Made by a program: the position numbers and the translations under genes. Positions 45,210 to 57,064 of a DNA stretch of 64,000 nucleotides are shown here, one piece after another. The DNA comes from Paragonimus skrjabini miyazakii (taxonomy: Eukaryota > Platyhelminthes > Trematoda > Plagiorchiida > Troglotrematidae), in NCBI GenBank assembly GCA_014338405.1, contig JTDE01021449.1, forward strand, positions 1 through 64,000. The letters run 5' to 3'. Below the pieces are notes generated by a model that was not told where the DNA came from, did no database searches, and saw only the letters and a program-made list of their open reading frames with translations. Position 1 is the stretch's first letter. Each line of letters starts with the position of its first letter.

Positions 45210-48200
45210 CTGAACCATACCATAAGGTGGCCGAACAATGAGGTGGTTACGGGTTAAAAAAGCTTTCACAGTCCCGGTTTTCAAAATATGGAGTACGCAA
45301 TCATCTATGCCACCTCTCGTTGAATATGACTTGTTTTTCGTAGTTAATGGAGTGCGTGCAACCAGATGAATGTTGACTCTTCCTCATGAATTTCTGTTGT
45401 CCTTGCATATTTTGTCTCCTTCATACTTTGTACACATTCAACAATCTGCTGTTATGTAAACTGCTGTCACGATCAACGTCATGTGAACCAAAGTACCAAC
45501 AGGTGCAGACAGAAACTAAAAATGTATGCCTTTATGCAGTCAAATATGCGTGACATTCAAGTTACACAAACTTGTAACGTTCCGGGCAATATTTAAAAAG
45601 GTCGACTGTACACATTTAATTACTGAGCCCATGCCAATATAAGAGATTTTCTAATTAGGTGGCTTATAATTTTTAAATTTATTGACAGCACAGTCGAAAG
45701 TCCTTCTGCAGCACACCCTCAAATGCTCGGGCAAAACCATCCGACAGACGACTGCTTCCTCATGAGCATGCATGGTATAACGAAACAGTGACTGCAGTGA
45801 GCACAAAATATTCACTGATGAGAAGAACAAAATCAGAGCAAAATATGTCAGTCGGTAAGTTTATCAAGTATGACAAAACAGAACATGCATCTTTTGTGAG
45901 ATTTTACAAAAACGTTACGTAAGACTAAGCCTATTCTTCAGTAGAAAAGTTTCAAAAAATGCGTGTCCTAACTGTTGAGATTATGATTGATCGAAATATT
46001 GGAAAATTTCGGTTTAAGTTCTGTTATCTGTTTTGTTTCCAGTTGATGGTATTGATGAATCGATGTGCAGCAGAATAGCTGATGCACTCATTTATTTAAA
46101 ACAGACTTCACTTTGCAATTCACGTCATTTAAGGTTTGGGTGATGTTAGACTATAACATTCTTTTTCTGGCAATGGTACCTGACATATCAGAGAACCGGG
46201 ATGAGCTATCACTTTTAGCAGGCATTGGGATACCTTAGACTCCTGATAGGGATAGAAATCCATTTGGCAGGCAATCCTGCCCTCACATATTTCCCTCTGC
46301 ACACATTGGCAACCGTGGGCTTTCCACGGTAAACCCACACAACAACTTCATGTATCCAGAGTTCTGAATTTCCCGTTCACAAACTATGTTGTTGTGTCTG
46401 TACCGCACTGGTTACAGCATATACCCCTGGATGAACACTCCATAACCGTTCTTCTAACTCACAGATGGTTACTGGACGGTAGGTGTAATTGATTTTGCAC
46501 TGTTACGTCTCCCCACTAAACCTCGCTACCAGCTCTTGCCTTGTACTGTACTGACTGAAAGGGAACTGGAACAAACATGACACAAGACTGTATGACATAA
46601 AGCTGAAGTTTGATCCCTTAGGTGAGGTGGTGGCTAATCAAAATCGATGACATGAACCTTGCCTTCGCCTGGCTGAACTGTCCTTAAAGTAGTTGTAACT
46701 ACGGCAGCGGGACGGTGGGAAGAGTATCTTGTGGATGCCAGCTTACAGTCACATATACCTTAGCAGTTTGTTTGCAATGTGTGGGCCCCATATTGTTGCA
46801 TATTTTAGTTTAAACATAGGGAATACTATTGTCAAACTTTTCCTCAGTAACCCATAACCGTTCTTGCTTAGGTGAACGACAGCTAAGTAACGGCATCAGA
46901 CCTTGCTGTGTCGAAGTGGACAATAACAATGGTGACGTTCGGTTGAGTGAAGTCTGATAAAGTCAGAGGGTAATGCAGACACGGTTTGTATATCTGAGCA
47001 GTCACTAGGTTCGATCAAAGCTCCAGATGACGTTAACCTAGATTAACCCCAAATGAGTTTAAGTTGAGGTTTTGATACCTGACTCACCTGAGGAGATTTG
47101 GTTGCTGTGACCTGGATGATCATTCAGCCGGTTCAGTTTGCGTCATTCGCTGCTGCCGACATGTGTTTTGTGTTGGACTATTTATTAAACAAATTCCATT
47201 ATGCGATGGCATATCATCATGCAGGATTCATGTATGTCGACGTACAATTACACTTTAAATTTAGGCTCACGCTGGCACAAAATTCTGGGGTCTATAAATC
47301 CTGAGCTATCTTCATTGAAATCAAAGCACCTTTTCTCATACAACTTTGAAAGTACCTGCACTTACTCTTCGTGCATTCCCCGCGGTCTACTTAGTCCCCA
47401 TGGATGATCGCCCCAGACTTCCCAGGACCGGAACCTGAGTCTGAACTAAGGGTGGCTGATTGATGAACAAGTTATAATATAATGCTGTTTTCTATAATAA
47501 CGAATCAGACGTATGGAAATCTTGTCAATGACTGCATTTTCATAGGCTCACGCTGACACTGTAAGTACACCCAGACTCCAATGTGCTGAATACTTGTGTA
47601 TAACGCAAACTCCATTTGTGCCTTGACTAGTTCCTATAAACGTAATATTCACAAAGTTGAAGAGATGCCGTATAAATTTGAGTCTCCTGCTTTTCCTCAA
47701 GCTTTGTCATTTGATAATGCGCTACTTAAAAGTGTCATGTACTTCCCGTACGACATGTGCTGGTTCACAAACAGATCTCGCTAGGAATACACAGACAGTA
47801 GGAGAAAGTACTTTCGAAGCTGTATGGGAATAAGTGGTTCCGTTTCACCCAAGGTACATCAAAATTTATAGGCCCCTAAGTAGGCAGTTCACTTTTTATG
47901 AACGTGTGTCTAACTCTGAAGTTCAACTGTAAGGACGCATGCAGTGTGGGCGTTGGTGGTTTTGAAGTGACTTAAGTTTCTTTCGTCCTTTATGAAGCTT
48001 GATCCATTTGAAGTGCTTCTCCCGGTAGTCCAAGCGACCACTGAACTGTCGTTGGTAAGAATTTCTGCGCGATTACTTCACGATTTTGATTTGTCAGCCC
48101 CATTACTGTTTACCATCACAACTTGATCACATCCTGCTCGTGAACAACGGAGGGTAATGTGAAAAGGTTAAGTAGCCCGATCGTCATACAACTCAAAACT

Positions 48201-48545
48201 GCGATTAAAACATTTGTGAATAACATGTTTACCGTACCACTGATCGACAGTGTAGAAAGGTAAAACTGAGTGTACTACTTAGCATCAGTATTGTGAGAAA
48301 GGCTACTGGAAATGCTTCAACACCGTCATTTCTGACTGTTTCATTCAAATGGCTCAAAAGGTCTCACAGTTTCAAACAACTGAAGTAGTTTATGAAAGTT
48401 GTGTAGCCCGTTCTTTTAAACAGCATAGGTGTCCGTGGTGCTTTTGGTCGCATTAGCCAACACTACCGTTGATGACCCTATTGGACTTTATCACGTTGCC
48501 CTTAAAAAGAACACGCCTAGCTTTGTGTTTCCACAAAACCATTTA
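45210..48545. other. Long unannotated stretch
   Basis: About 3.3 kb without recognisable transposon motif. Short frames exist (for example the Cys-containing minus-strand 46129-46338 and plus-strand 47098-47407) without family match. It may hold intron or intergenic DNA of an unseen gene. Confidence 0.3.
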
Positions 48546-48549
48546 AAAA

Positions 48550-48837
48550 ATGTTAATCTGTGAGCCCACGGTTGAGGTAACCTTTAATAAGTTTGCAGTG
48601 TTCGATTGGTTGGTTGTAGTTGACGAATTTGTACGAACTTGCATACACAACACAGGTCACAGGATGAACACACATGCATTGACTCTGAACGATCCACACT
48701 ACGATCATTACACAGAAAACCAGGCATTTGCTTCCAGCACTCAGTTTACGGCTTCATTAACGGATGACATGAAGAATTTTGTGGAGCTCGACTGTTTAAT
48801 GATACAGGCAGCATACTATCACAATATTTGTGTCTAA
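48550..48837 (+). CDS. Possible reading frame, 95 codons
   Basis: This plus-strand frame has a balanced composition (EVTFNKFAVFDWLVVVDEF, then SSTQFTASLTDDMKNFVEL) and ends in a stop. I recognise no domain and no flanking splice sites. It may be chance. Confidence 0.18.
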   Translation: MLICEPTVEVTFNKFAVFDWLVVVDEFVRTCIHNTGHRMNTHALTLNDPHYDHYTENQAFASSTQFTASLTDDMKNFVELDCLMIQAAYYHNICV

Positions 48838-48987
48838 ATGTCAAAGTAGCTTATTTCACCCACTGTATAACACAGGTGCAAATTGAGGATAGGAATATTA
48901 GCGGATTACAATCTTAGTATTTTGGTTATCAAATCATGTGTAATCTACCACATTTTGTTTTTAAAACTGTTGTAATGTAGAAACCGC

Positions 48988-49200
48988 CTACCGTGCTCTA
49001 TATTTTACCACTTCAGGCAAGAGGGCTTTAAGATTTAAGTCGAAACCAATTTCTTTGTTGCTACTTGCACTATCTTCATGATCAGTAGTTTGATTGGATA
49101 AAGCTAATGTGGGTTTGCATATCTTCACTGGATAAATGTATTTATTAAGGTGGACAGTCACCAGTAAATCGTGTTCACCTCCTGAGCTGGGCTCCTGGCA
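48988..49200 (-). CDS. Candidate internal or terminal exon
   Basis: The minus-strand frame reads LLVTVHLNKYIYPVKICKPT, then ASSNKEIGFDLNLKALLPEV. Possible acceptors (ttgccag/gagccc and gctcag/gaggtg) lie at its start, and a weak donor (cacg/gtaggc) overlaps the stop. It lies on the same strand as the 568-codon gene and the ZSWIM-like remnant. Function unknown. Confidence 0.27.
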   Translation of the reverse strand, partial: CQEPSSGGEHDLLVTVHLNKYIYPVKICKPTLALSNQTTDHEDSASSNKEIGFDLNLKALLPEVVKYRAR

Positions 49201-49739
49201 ACTCACTTGTCCTCTGATTGGAAACAGTGGAAGATGTGGCGGATGATCGCCGTTAGTGACGTGAATGCTACCGTTTGTCTGTTATTCGGGTAGTAACCGA
49301 GACAATAACAGTTACACAGAAATTGTCTCACATACTACGCCTTGTCCGCATCAACAACGAGATTGTTCTGTCAGCATGACTCAGATAGTTTCATGTCCAT
49401 TATTTGGGTTTAGATATAAAGGTTTCCGAAGGTAAGCCCCATGCTTCCGCATTCTTTAAGATGAGGTTTGTTCTTCTTCACATGAATGTGTGACACTTAA
49501 GCTTAAACGGTAACCAATGATTTGTTGTTGTTGTTAAATACTAGTATTGTTTTTTAGTTTCGAATAAGGCATTGAGAAGGCATAAATCGTGCGATATTCT
49601 CCGGACTAATATTTCATAAGTTCTGATCACACATGGGCATATAACTAACTTTAAACATTAAGATAAGGTTACATAGAACGGAAGTCATGTCTTAAGGGGT
49701 TAGATAGACAGACATGAAAATGAAAACTAAAAATATGAG

Positions 49740-49880
49740 TTACTGATAAGTAGTTTGGCAGATTTGATAATTTAGAAGAGATTCATTTGCGAAAAATCTG
49801 GACTTCGGCTGGATTAGAACCAGCGACAGCAACACCATGCCCAAACGCGGCAAGAGCTCTACCAGATTTGAGGACACGCA
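49740..49880 (-). repeat. SINE2 copy, truncated, ending inside a ZSWIM-like pseudogene
   Basis: On the minus strand: ctggtagagctcttgccgcg, then the B box ggttctaatcc, acceptor-side gccgaagtcc, and the tail (gccaaactacttatcagtaa, 49741-49760). The head is absent; the copy begins within the A-box region, directly where the ZSWIM-like homology stops. Confidence 0.75.
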
Positions 49881-50857
49881 ATACGCCGGTTTTCTCTACG
49901 TGGTCGAGAATTTGGGGTAGATTTTCAGCAACATCAATGTACACAAACCAACTTGCTTATTGTTGGAGGTTTTAAACGATGATGGATGTTGTAAATATCC
50001 ACTGTCGTTAGATACTTGCCATAGACATCCGCAGCATACCGCTTTAACTCCGCAGTTGGAGTGTTGCACTCGAACAAATGCCTAGAGTCGCTCACTTCAC
50101 TTGCAGTGGGCCGGCGATTTGTTGGGTGTGCATCGCACAGCAAGGCAGTTAGGTCATGGTTGTGCTCTAACGTAAAAGAGCTAAGAACCAACATCGTTTT
50201 CTTCCTAGCGACGTTAAAGCGTGGTTGACAGCATGTATCACGAGAACTGAGCAATTGAAAGTAAGTGAACTCAACTCACTAAACACGTCGTAATCCGCGG
50301 CTTTTGCTCCTACGTCGCTTGTACTTGGTACACCTGTATGCCATTGTTGTATGACAGGCAGTTTCGTTGTGAGTAGTATACTACTCACAAGTAGTATGTT
50401 ACCCACAGGCAACGTTCAGGAACAAAAGGGCAAGCTGCGAATGCCAGGAAGATGGAGGACAAGGAGAGACTATCGAAATAGTGTGTACGCGCTCGGCAGA
50501 AGTTCCACCAAGGTGAATGACAATGATGGATGTGAATGCATATCTAACTTGCAAATGAGTATACGCGTTGGTGGTTTGATTTTTGACATGACCTATACGG
50601 GCGTTTGTGCAACAAACGGGTTCTCAGGCCCCAAGCGTCTTTTGCAGTCACAACACCATCTACCACGTAACCTCAGTAGGACTCACACTCACATTATCAT
50701 ACTTCAAGCGTGCACTGCTTGATTTCTTACTTGAACTAAGCACGTACAAAACACTGTGTTCTTTCATATATTTCTCCAAACAATTTCGAAATTCTTGAAA
50801 GCTAGAAAAGTCCCGATCCTCGAATAGATCTTTGAATCCCTGAAGACAATCCATCAC
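49881..50857 (-). pseudogene. FAR1/ZSWIM3-like (MULE-lineage) protein remnant, two exons, interrupted by SINE2
   Basis: On the minus strand a first block at 50857-50695 reads FQEFRNCLEKYMKEHSVLYV and ends KYDN at a gtgagt donor. A second block from about 50330 reads YRCTKYKRRRSKSRGLRR, then two in-frame stops. It continues RDTCCQPRFNVARKKTMLVL, SSFTLEHNHDL and KYLTTVDIYNIHHRLKP. After a one-base shift NLPQILDHVEKTGVLRVLKS follows. The order (FAR1-like WRKY-GCM1 zinc-finger region with C...HNH, then the TxxDIxN block) matches the N-terminal half of ZSWIM3-like/MULE-derived proteins. The homology ends at the SINE2 at 49880. Stops and the shift make it a pseudogene. It could be a transposon relic or a dead host gene copy. 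Confidence 0.6.
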
Positions 50858-50859
50858 CT

Positions 50860-52340
50860 AATATCAAATTTATAAACGATTAATCATTTATTAACATAGA
50901 TCGATTAACTATTAATCGAACACAAACAGATACTCCACATGAATGAAGGACAAACCCATTAACGGTCGGCTAAAACAAACCTTTCAACTCTCGTCAACAT
51001 TTCTGTCTCAGAAACTGATTATTTTCAACTTCTTGAACGATACCACCGAAATACTGCCAGATATTCACGGATCCCTCATAAATTCGCTGTTTTACGACAG
51101 ATTTTACTCCCTACGGATAATTTTCAGCCGACTTGTCAACGCAGTGTAGACAGACAAAAATGTGTTCAAAGAGCGTCAGTTATAAGTGTCCTGTCAAGAG
51201 GACACCTACAGCAATAAAGGTCAAACGTCTGCTCGTATTAATCAAATGCACCACAAGTGAATAATCACAAGTCTGTCGTTATTATCTTCCGGGATAAAAA
51301 ACAAAGTAGTCAGCACTTTATCAGACATAATTTTATCTTACGCCTATAACTAAGAAGATCCCGATGAGATAGATTTAGTCGCCGTGCATGATTAGGCTGA
51401 TATTGAAGCAGCCACAATATCGGAAACAAATTGGAAATCAAGTAGAGACCACAACGGCGTGCGAACCATATCGTTTTTACTACTTAAACTAACGTCTTTA
51501 TGACCTTACGCCATACTACATAGTACAAACTGTGTTATCTGTCACTGGCTCGTGTACAGCGTTCGATAAGAGCCCCGCCTACGTATATGATCATCCCTTC
51601 GGTTATGTTAAAACTCGACACCGCACCGCACAACCGTTTTCTGTCACTGTTGGTGCCATACGGTCTTCTTAGAAGATAAGTTGCAAGAGAGAAAGTTTAT
51701 CAAATCTCATGTGGCATTCGATCCGTCAGGCAATCAAATGGTAAACCTTTTCACATTCAAACAGTCTACCCAACCAGGTTGTATTTCGGACAGAACAGCA
51801 AATTAGCCGCGGGCACTAACAGGGTTATTGAGAATCATCTGCACTTGAATGACTCACTGGTTTTGTTAGGCCATGCCAGTTAAGTTGCTAACGCACCCAG
51901 TCTAAGAAATCGGAGTTTGTGGTGTCCGAACAGGAGACAGAGAATCGTAGTGATATGATTAATTTGTAGCGAAATAACCGACGCGACCTGACGGAATTTC
52001 ATTTCGGCTGTGGGTGCACAACCAATCGCTGCATTCTCCTAGGGATCGTGACAAATTTGAGAATAATGCTAAACTTACTTTATATATAGCTTGAAAGTAT
52101 AAGTCTCAGTAGCATCTACACTTTAAAACTCAGAGAACTACTAGTTTGATCCTGTGCATTTAGTATCTACAACCTATGGAATCTAAGTGGGAAGAAAATG
52201 AAATAGACGAATGCTTAATTACGAAACAAAGAGAAAAAGTAAGTTACAATTGAAATTACGGTTTACATAAAGCTTACAAGCGTCAAACTGAGAAATGAAA
52301 GAAACTGAGTGGAAACATAGTGTAGAACAAAATATGCGTA
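50860..52340. other. Unannotated stretch with 3' flank of the 568-codon gene
   Basis: No canonical AATAAA was found close to the gene end on the minus strand; a TATAAA variant near 52079 is the nearest candidate. Nothing else recognised. Confidence 0.3.
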
Positions 52341-52343
52341 AAA

Positions 52344-54050
52344 CTAACAGAATCTAATAGGATAGGGGCCTTTGGGTATATACAGGGTTGGTTGAAGGAT
52401 AGTCGGATTGACCGATGGTATGATATAGGAACCAAACACTTGTGTGAATGGTAAAAACTGATGTGTAGAGAGACCCGGTGTGCATACCTGGGTGAATACA
52501 TTGTTTGTTGGCACGATAGATAACGGAGAAGGAAACAAGTTTTCTGGCATTACTTGTGTCGGTGTAGGCAAGGGTTGCGTAGAAAAATAGGGTAATTGAG
52601 TAACTGGGTAATAAACTATAGTTGGACAATTGGTATTGGACAACTGTTCAGTATTACGTGGCGATGACTGCCTCGCAGGTGAAGACACCTGTTGTTGCAC
52701 CTTGGAATCCTCTTTTTTAGTGGAAACCGGCGCTGACTGAAAGGAACGGTTATCTTCTGTATGGTGACTGATCGACGGGAGTGTAGGTGAAGCAGTTAGT
52801 CCGTGTTCATATTCACGATTCAGTCCACGGCGAGAAATGCTGTCTAGCACTTTCGGATTTTCGACTGACTTCAGTAACTTCCAGGTTTCTGGAGAAATTG
52901 ATCGCCTTGGTCGTGTTGGAGGAGAATTTTTCAATCCGCTTGGTGGTTTATCGTTATCGATATCGTTGAGAATGTTGTCTAGGTTATCCATGAAATCCTC
53001 GTCTGCCATTACCCGATGCTGACTCCCCTGAAGGTCTGTGTAATTCCGTGCTTCTTTTTCATAGTCACAGGGACAAATTATAGGTTCATACCAGCTTACA
53101 GACGAAAGTTGATTGCGTTTGCATGGACAATCAGAAGTGGACTCCGGATCATTTATCCGCATTTGTTTTGGAGACAGAGAGCGCAGTCGTGCACGCCTGT
53201 TACAGGTGGACGTACTAGCACACTTACGAACCCACTCTTTGTTATTTCGTTTACGCTTTGCACTTTTAGTTATATCTCCGAAATCTTCGGTTATTTTTTC
53301 GTCATGGTGGTCCTCATACTCGAGCACATTCGATTCCCCATAGTCACCCCAAGTAGAATCTCTAACCTCCCCTAACTTCTGCTCCGGAGTGGATTCAGTG
53401 GCGTACTTCCTTCCCTTCAACCTGTTCACAGACTCACTGGTGCGTTTCCGTTCGTCCCTGCCTTGGTGGCCTCGCTGGCCGTGTAATACGAATTTCACGA
53501 TAGTACTTGAACATCCGGACCGTTTTTTACCGCCTTTTACTTCGACCAAAATGTTACCAACTCGTCCGATTTTTTTCTGGGATCGGTTTTGTTCACCTTT
53601 CATGGGCTTTTGCGTGTTCACCTTCAGGAGACGACTCGTAGTGTCAGACGATTGGGTTGTCACTTGCTCCTGCTGCGGGTTATTAGCAATTTTCCTACTT
53701 GGTTTTGACTCTGGGGTGAATTCAACTTCATCATCCTCTGGCACATCTATTTTGATCTTTGAGTGACTGTTCGAGGAATTTTTGTTGATTGGATGTAGAC
53801 AGTACTTCACACAACTGAGACCGTTTTTATCACTGAAAAGTTTCAACAGCCACAAGTGAAACAGCTCTAATTCTGGTACGTTTTTTACACGACTATGAAG
53901 ACGAGTGCTTTTATAGTCTGGTTGCAGTTTACTTACGAAGCCCCCAATGTCAGTGTGCAAAACAGTAGTGCTTGGCCTACGTTTTATGGTTCTTGGGTCA
54001 ATCCTTCTCTCGAGTTTGCTTAGTACCAGGTCGAGCCCACAAATACGCAT
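52344..54050 (-). CDS. Basic/acidic low-complexity protein (568 aa), family unrecognised; paralogue of 19730-22318
   Basis: This is the second longest open frame in the window. ATG at 54050 is preceded by an in-frame TAG, which supports the start unless an upstream exon is spliced on. Residues 1-90 include an ELELFHLWLLKLF helix-like segment (60-72). Residues 100-120 are acidic, and 150-215 basic with KKIGRVGNILVEVKGGKKR. About 230-270 changes from acidic to basic (KRKRNNKEW). Cysteine pairs CPC lie at 308-310 and 326-328, an acidic NLDNILNDIDND run near 353-364, and SPETWKLLKSVENP at about 386-399. The last 95 residues are Pro/Thr/Gln-rich, with NCPTIVYYP near 474. The order of these features mirrors the 862-residue protein 30 kb away on the same strand. 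No enzyme domain, signal peptide or membrane span was seen. Confidence 0.83.
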   Translation of the reverse strand: MRICGLDLVLSKLERRIDPRTIKRRPSTTVLHTDIGGFVSKLQPDYKSTRLHSRVKNVPELELFHLWLLKLFSDKNGLSCVKYCLHPINKNSSNSHSKIKIDVPEDDEVEFTPESKPSRKIANNPQQEQVTTQSSDTTSRLLKVNTQKPMKGEQNRSQKKIGRVGNILVEVKGGKKRSGCSSTIVKFVLHGQRGHQGRDERKRTSESVNRLKGRKYATESTPEQKLGEVRDSTWGDYGESNVLEYEDHHDEKITEDFGDITKSAKRKRNNKEWVRKCASTSTCNRRARLRSLSPKQMRINDPESTSDCPCKRNQLSSVSWYEPIICPCDYEKEARNYTDLQGSQHRVMADEDFMDNLDNILNDIDNDKPPSGLKNSPPTRPRRSISPETWKLLKSVENPKVLDSISRRGLNREYEHGLTASPTLPSISHHTEDNRSFQSAPVSTKKEDSKVQQQVSSPARQSSPRNTEQLSNTNCPTIVYYPVTQLPYFSTQPLPTPTQVMPENLFPSPLSIVPTNNVFTQVCTPGLSTHQFLPFTQVFGSYIIPSVNPTILQPTLYIPKGPYPIRFC

Positions 54051-54054
54051 TTGG

Positions 54055-54590
54055 AGAGTTCTCTATTTTGAACAATTTCTTCGTTTTTCTTAAGGAATAC
54101 ACACGTGCCTGTTTCCATCAACTTTTCGGCCTTCGTTCACTTCGACTTGCTAGTTATGCCAATTCTTGATCAATACAGTAAATCACTGGGTGCATTTAGC
54201 CCAGTACGTCTCTGGTGCCCAAACGCTGAGCTTGCCCGGTATCAGGTCGTTTACAAAACCTGTTTTCTGAGCTGTAATACTGAGTTGTGCGGACTAGTTG
54301 ATCAATACGACAATTTTCAAACGGGACATGTGACCTCTGTGTAAGTAGACGAAATAGGGATATTGGTGATTGATGAATCATGCGTGAAATCAAGTCAGGT
54401 TGCTCAGCTCACAATTTTCAGTGCGCTGATTGACTGTTGTGGTTTCATTTTCGGTTGACTAGATCAAAGTATGTATAACATGTGACCGAACACACTCCTG
54501 CAAAACGACTTAGCAACACTGGAACTACCTCGGAACAGCTGAACAAGAGACTGTTACACAGCCAACCAACAACAGTCTTGCGGACCTCTT
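54055..54590. other. Upstream region of the 568-codon gene
   Basis: No promoter motif or further exon is recognised with confidence. Confidence 0.3.
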
Positions 54591-54594
54591 GTGA

Positions 54595-55755
54595 CAAGAT
54601 CTATTCCAAACGACCACTGTAGATACGACGGACTTTAATTTCTGCGGATTCAGCAAAACTTATGAACAAACGTCGACTGATCCTTTCTGACTCTGAATAC
54701 GACAGAGACCGCAGTGGCGTAAACTTATAAAAAATCTATGTAAAGACCGTGAGGTTCATTTCTCGAAGCAAGCTAAGGAAAGAGGAAGGTCGTTTTAGTG
54801 CTGTTTCCCGTGATTCGTAGTTTCACTGACCATCGACAGCCGTAGATGTCGGAGATTATACAGTTGAATATAAGACTCCAAACCGTCTTCCGTCGGAAAC
54901 TGAAGTGAATTTGGAACTTAAAAATATCGAAATTTGATAAATCTCCGGGTCAGATCCTTCTTTCTTCATCATTTTTCAAGGATGGTGGTGTAAGATTGTT
55001 GTCTGAACTTACCACACTTTTCCGTCGCATATGGGAGACTTAGGAAGTGCCTCATGACTAGTGCTTGTCAACAGTCATTTTCATTTTCAACGAAGGTGTC
55101 AGGACGTCGTGTGATGACCACAGAGGTATTAGCTTTGTCCGTCGCATTCAAACTATTCACGAGTTCAATAGTGCGGTGACCCCCGTAACACAGAGAGAGT
55201 AATATAAGAGAAGAACAGGGCAAGTTTCTGACCTGATTTCGGAAGTATCGACCACATCTTTACCTTGCGATGAACACTGGAGCAACGGTACTTCTTTTCT
55301 CCGCCAGTGGTTGTGGTATTTTGGACCTGAAGGCTGCTTTGGCTTGATTTCTCAACATGCTAGCTGAGACTGTTTCCACCACATAGGAATTCCAGTGAAT
55401 TACGTCAGTTTGTTGTAGTCATTGTATACCCCCCTGAGTACAGAATGCGCATTTACAACCAGCTATCTCGAGCGTTCTCCACGTTCTCTCAGTGCAGTTC
55501 AACAGAAGTGTCTGACCTGTCTCTTCTTTTTCAATTTTCGTGATGAACGATATTCGGGAAGAAGCACGCAAAGGTTTCGAGAATTTCGGAACAATGCATC
55601 TACCAGGTAGTAGGCTGATCAATATTACATCTGCGGACCACACTGTTTTGCTTAGTTCTTCTACAGAGAAAATGCAGGACATGCTGAATTCGTTAAATAA
55701 TATAACTGATTGGTACTGGCGCTGTCTTTTTTTATTACTGACAAACTGATAAAGA
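54595..55755 (+). pseudogene. RTE-family retrotransposon remnant
   Basis: The blocks correspond to the copy at 37085. IKNLCKDREVHFSKQAKERG matches the linker, SPGQILLSSSFFKDGGVRLL the segment before RT, and SCDDHRGISF the NHRGIS block. Near 55540-55700 MNDIREEARKGFENFGTMHL and SADHTVLLSSSTEKMQDML align with the catalytic box, where ADD reads ADH. Stops are frequent and the 3' end with its tail is not recognised. It is more decayed than the copy at 37 kb. Confidence 0.75.
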
Positions 55756-55759
55756 CCGC

Positions 55760-56610
55760 CAATTTTTCAACTTGTCTGAAGGTCATCATTCCATCAGTCT
55801 GCAATATTGCTGACGAGTTGTTCACGAGGACAGCGAAAACACGCAGTACATTCGCCAGCTTACGTCACTTGTGACATCGCAAAGATGTCCATTGGTAGAT
55901 TAGTGTAAGAGTTTACAATGGACGTGTGGATTCACTTTTGCTCTGTGGTTCAGAGATCTGATCATGTCGTACGGAAGATGCACCAACAGCTAGCCTCTCG
56001 TATCGAGCAGCATGTTCCCAAGTAGCTGGAAACACAACTGGAAACGCCAGGCGCGTACATAGAGGCCGATAGATGACACTCAGCGTCATCAATAACAAAA
56101 CACTCAATTCAAACAAGACACAGAATCAACATTTTGGACACGTACTCTTTGACTTTTTGGAACAACTGGAAACTCATCCTCCAGTTCGCTGACACTATGG
56201 CTGTCAGACGCCAAAATTCCCCCCTGTATATTGGGAAACAATTTGTGTTGACGTTGCGGCTAACCAGGTAGTCAGCATCCTCATATTTTTAGTTTTCATT
56301 TTCATGTCTGTCTGCCTAATCACTCAAGACATGACTTCTGTTCTATGGAACCTTATTTTAATGTTTAAAGTTAGTTATATGCCCATGTGTGATCAGAATG
56401 TACGGAATGCTACTCCGGGGAACATCGCACGAGTTGTGTCTTCTCATTGCCTCATTCACCAAATAAAGGATCGCACGAAATGTTTCAAACCCCAGACTGC
56501 TCGATCGACGAAACCTCGGGACGTGGGGCAAACTAATTTGACATTCGTCTAGTTGGGATTCACTGTATAGCTTCAGAGTGCGCAACTTTCTGCGAAGAAT
56601 GTTGTAATAA
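55760..56610. other. Unannotated stretch
   Basis: This may contain further RTE C-terminal sequence in fragments. Nothing else recognised. Confidence 0.3.
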
Positions 56611-56614
56611 ATTA

Positions 56615-56870
56615 CAAGAGAGTCAGTTGTGGGAAGTATGTATTCGGCCGTATTTGACCCAGCGATAGAAACAACATGCTCAAACGCTAGAAATATTCTA
56701 TCAGCTGAGCTGCGAAGGCAGGCCGGGAGCTCGAAACTACTACATTTGGACTCAGTTACCCACTCGTCTCACTACCTTGCATGGAATCCGCCAAATTATC
56801 TGGGAGTACGATTACCCTGGCAGGATTGATTAAGCAGTTCGAGCGGAGATCCACCAACGCCATTGTTGGA
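56615..56870 (-). repeat. SINE2 copy with head region
   Basis: Complement of the plus strand gives gcagctcagctgataga as A box region and a damaged B box (ggtcaaatacggc). The long SINE2 head follows at 56730-56860 with the same blocks as 7300-7400 and 23340-23450 (ggcggattccat, accccagggtaat-like). Diverged. Confidence 0.68.
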
Positions 56871-56904
56871 GTTTTACTGCTGTTAGATAGTCTGGCGGAA
56901 TTAT

Positions 56905-57060
56905 TAATTCAGGAGGGCCAGTTGTGAAAAATCTAGACTTCCGCTGGATTTGAAGTGACGACAAGAATAACATGCCCAGACACGGTGGATGGTCTACCAG
57001 CTGAACTACGAAATTATTTGGTGGATTCCGTACGGTACATTTGGCGACTGAGTCGGAATG
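56905..57060 (-). repeat. SINE2 copy, adjacent second copy in the same orientation
   Basis: Complement reads gtagttcagctggtagacc, then a damaged B box (cttcaaatcc) and ggaagtctagatt. Together with 56615-56870 it forms a head-to-tail pair separated by an eroded tail (gttagatagtctggcggaatt, plus strand 56882-56902). Confidence 0.62.
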
Positions 57061-57064
57061 TGGA

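Noticed and set aside
53016..53766. Plus-strand frames of 119 and 125 codons
   Set aside because: Antisense shadows of the 568-codon gene.
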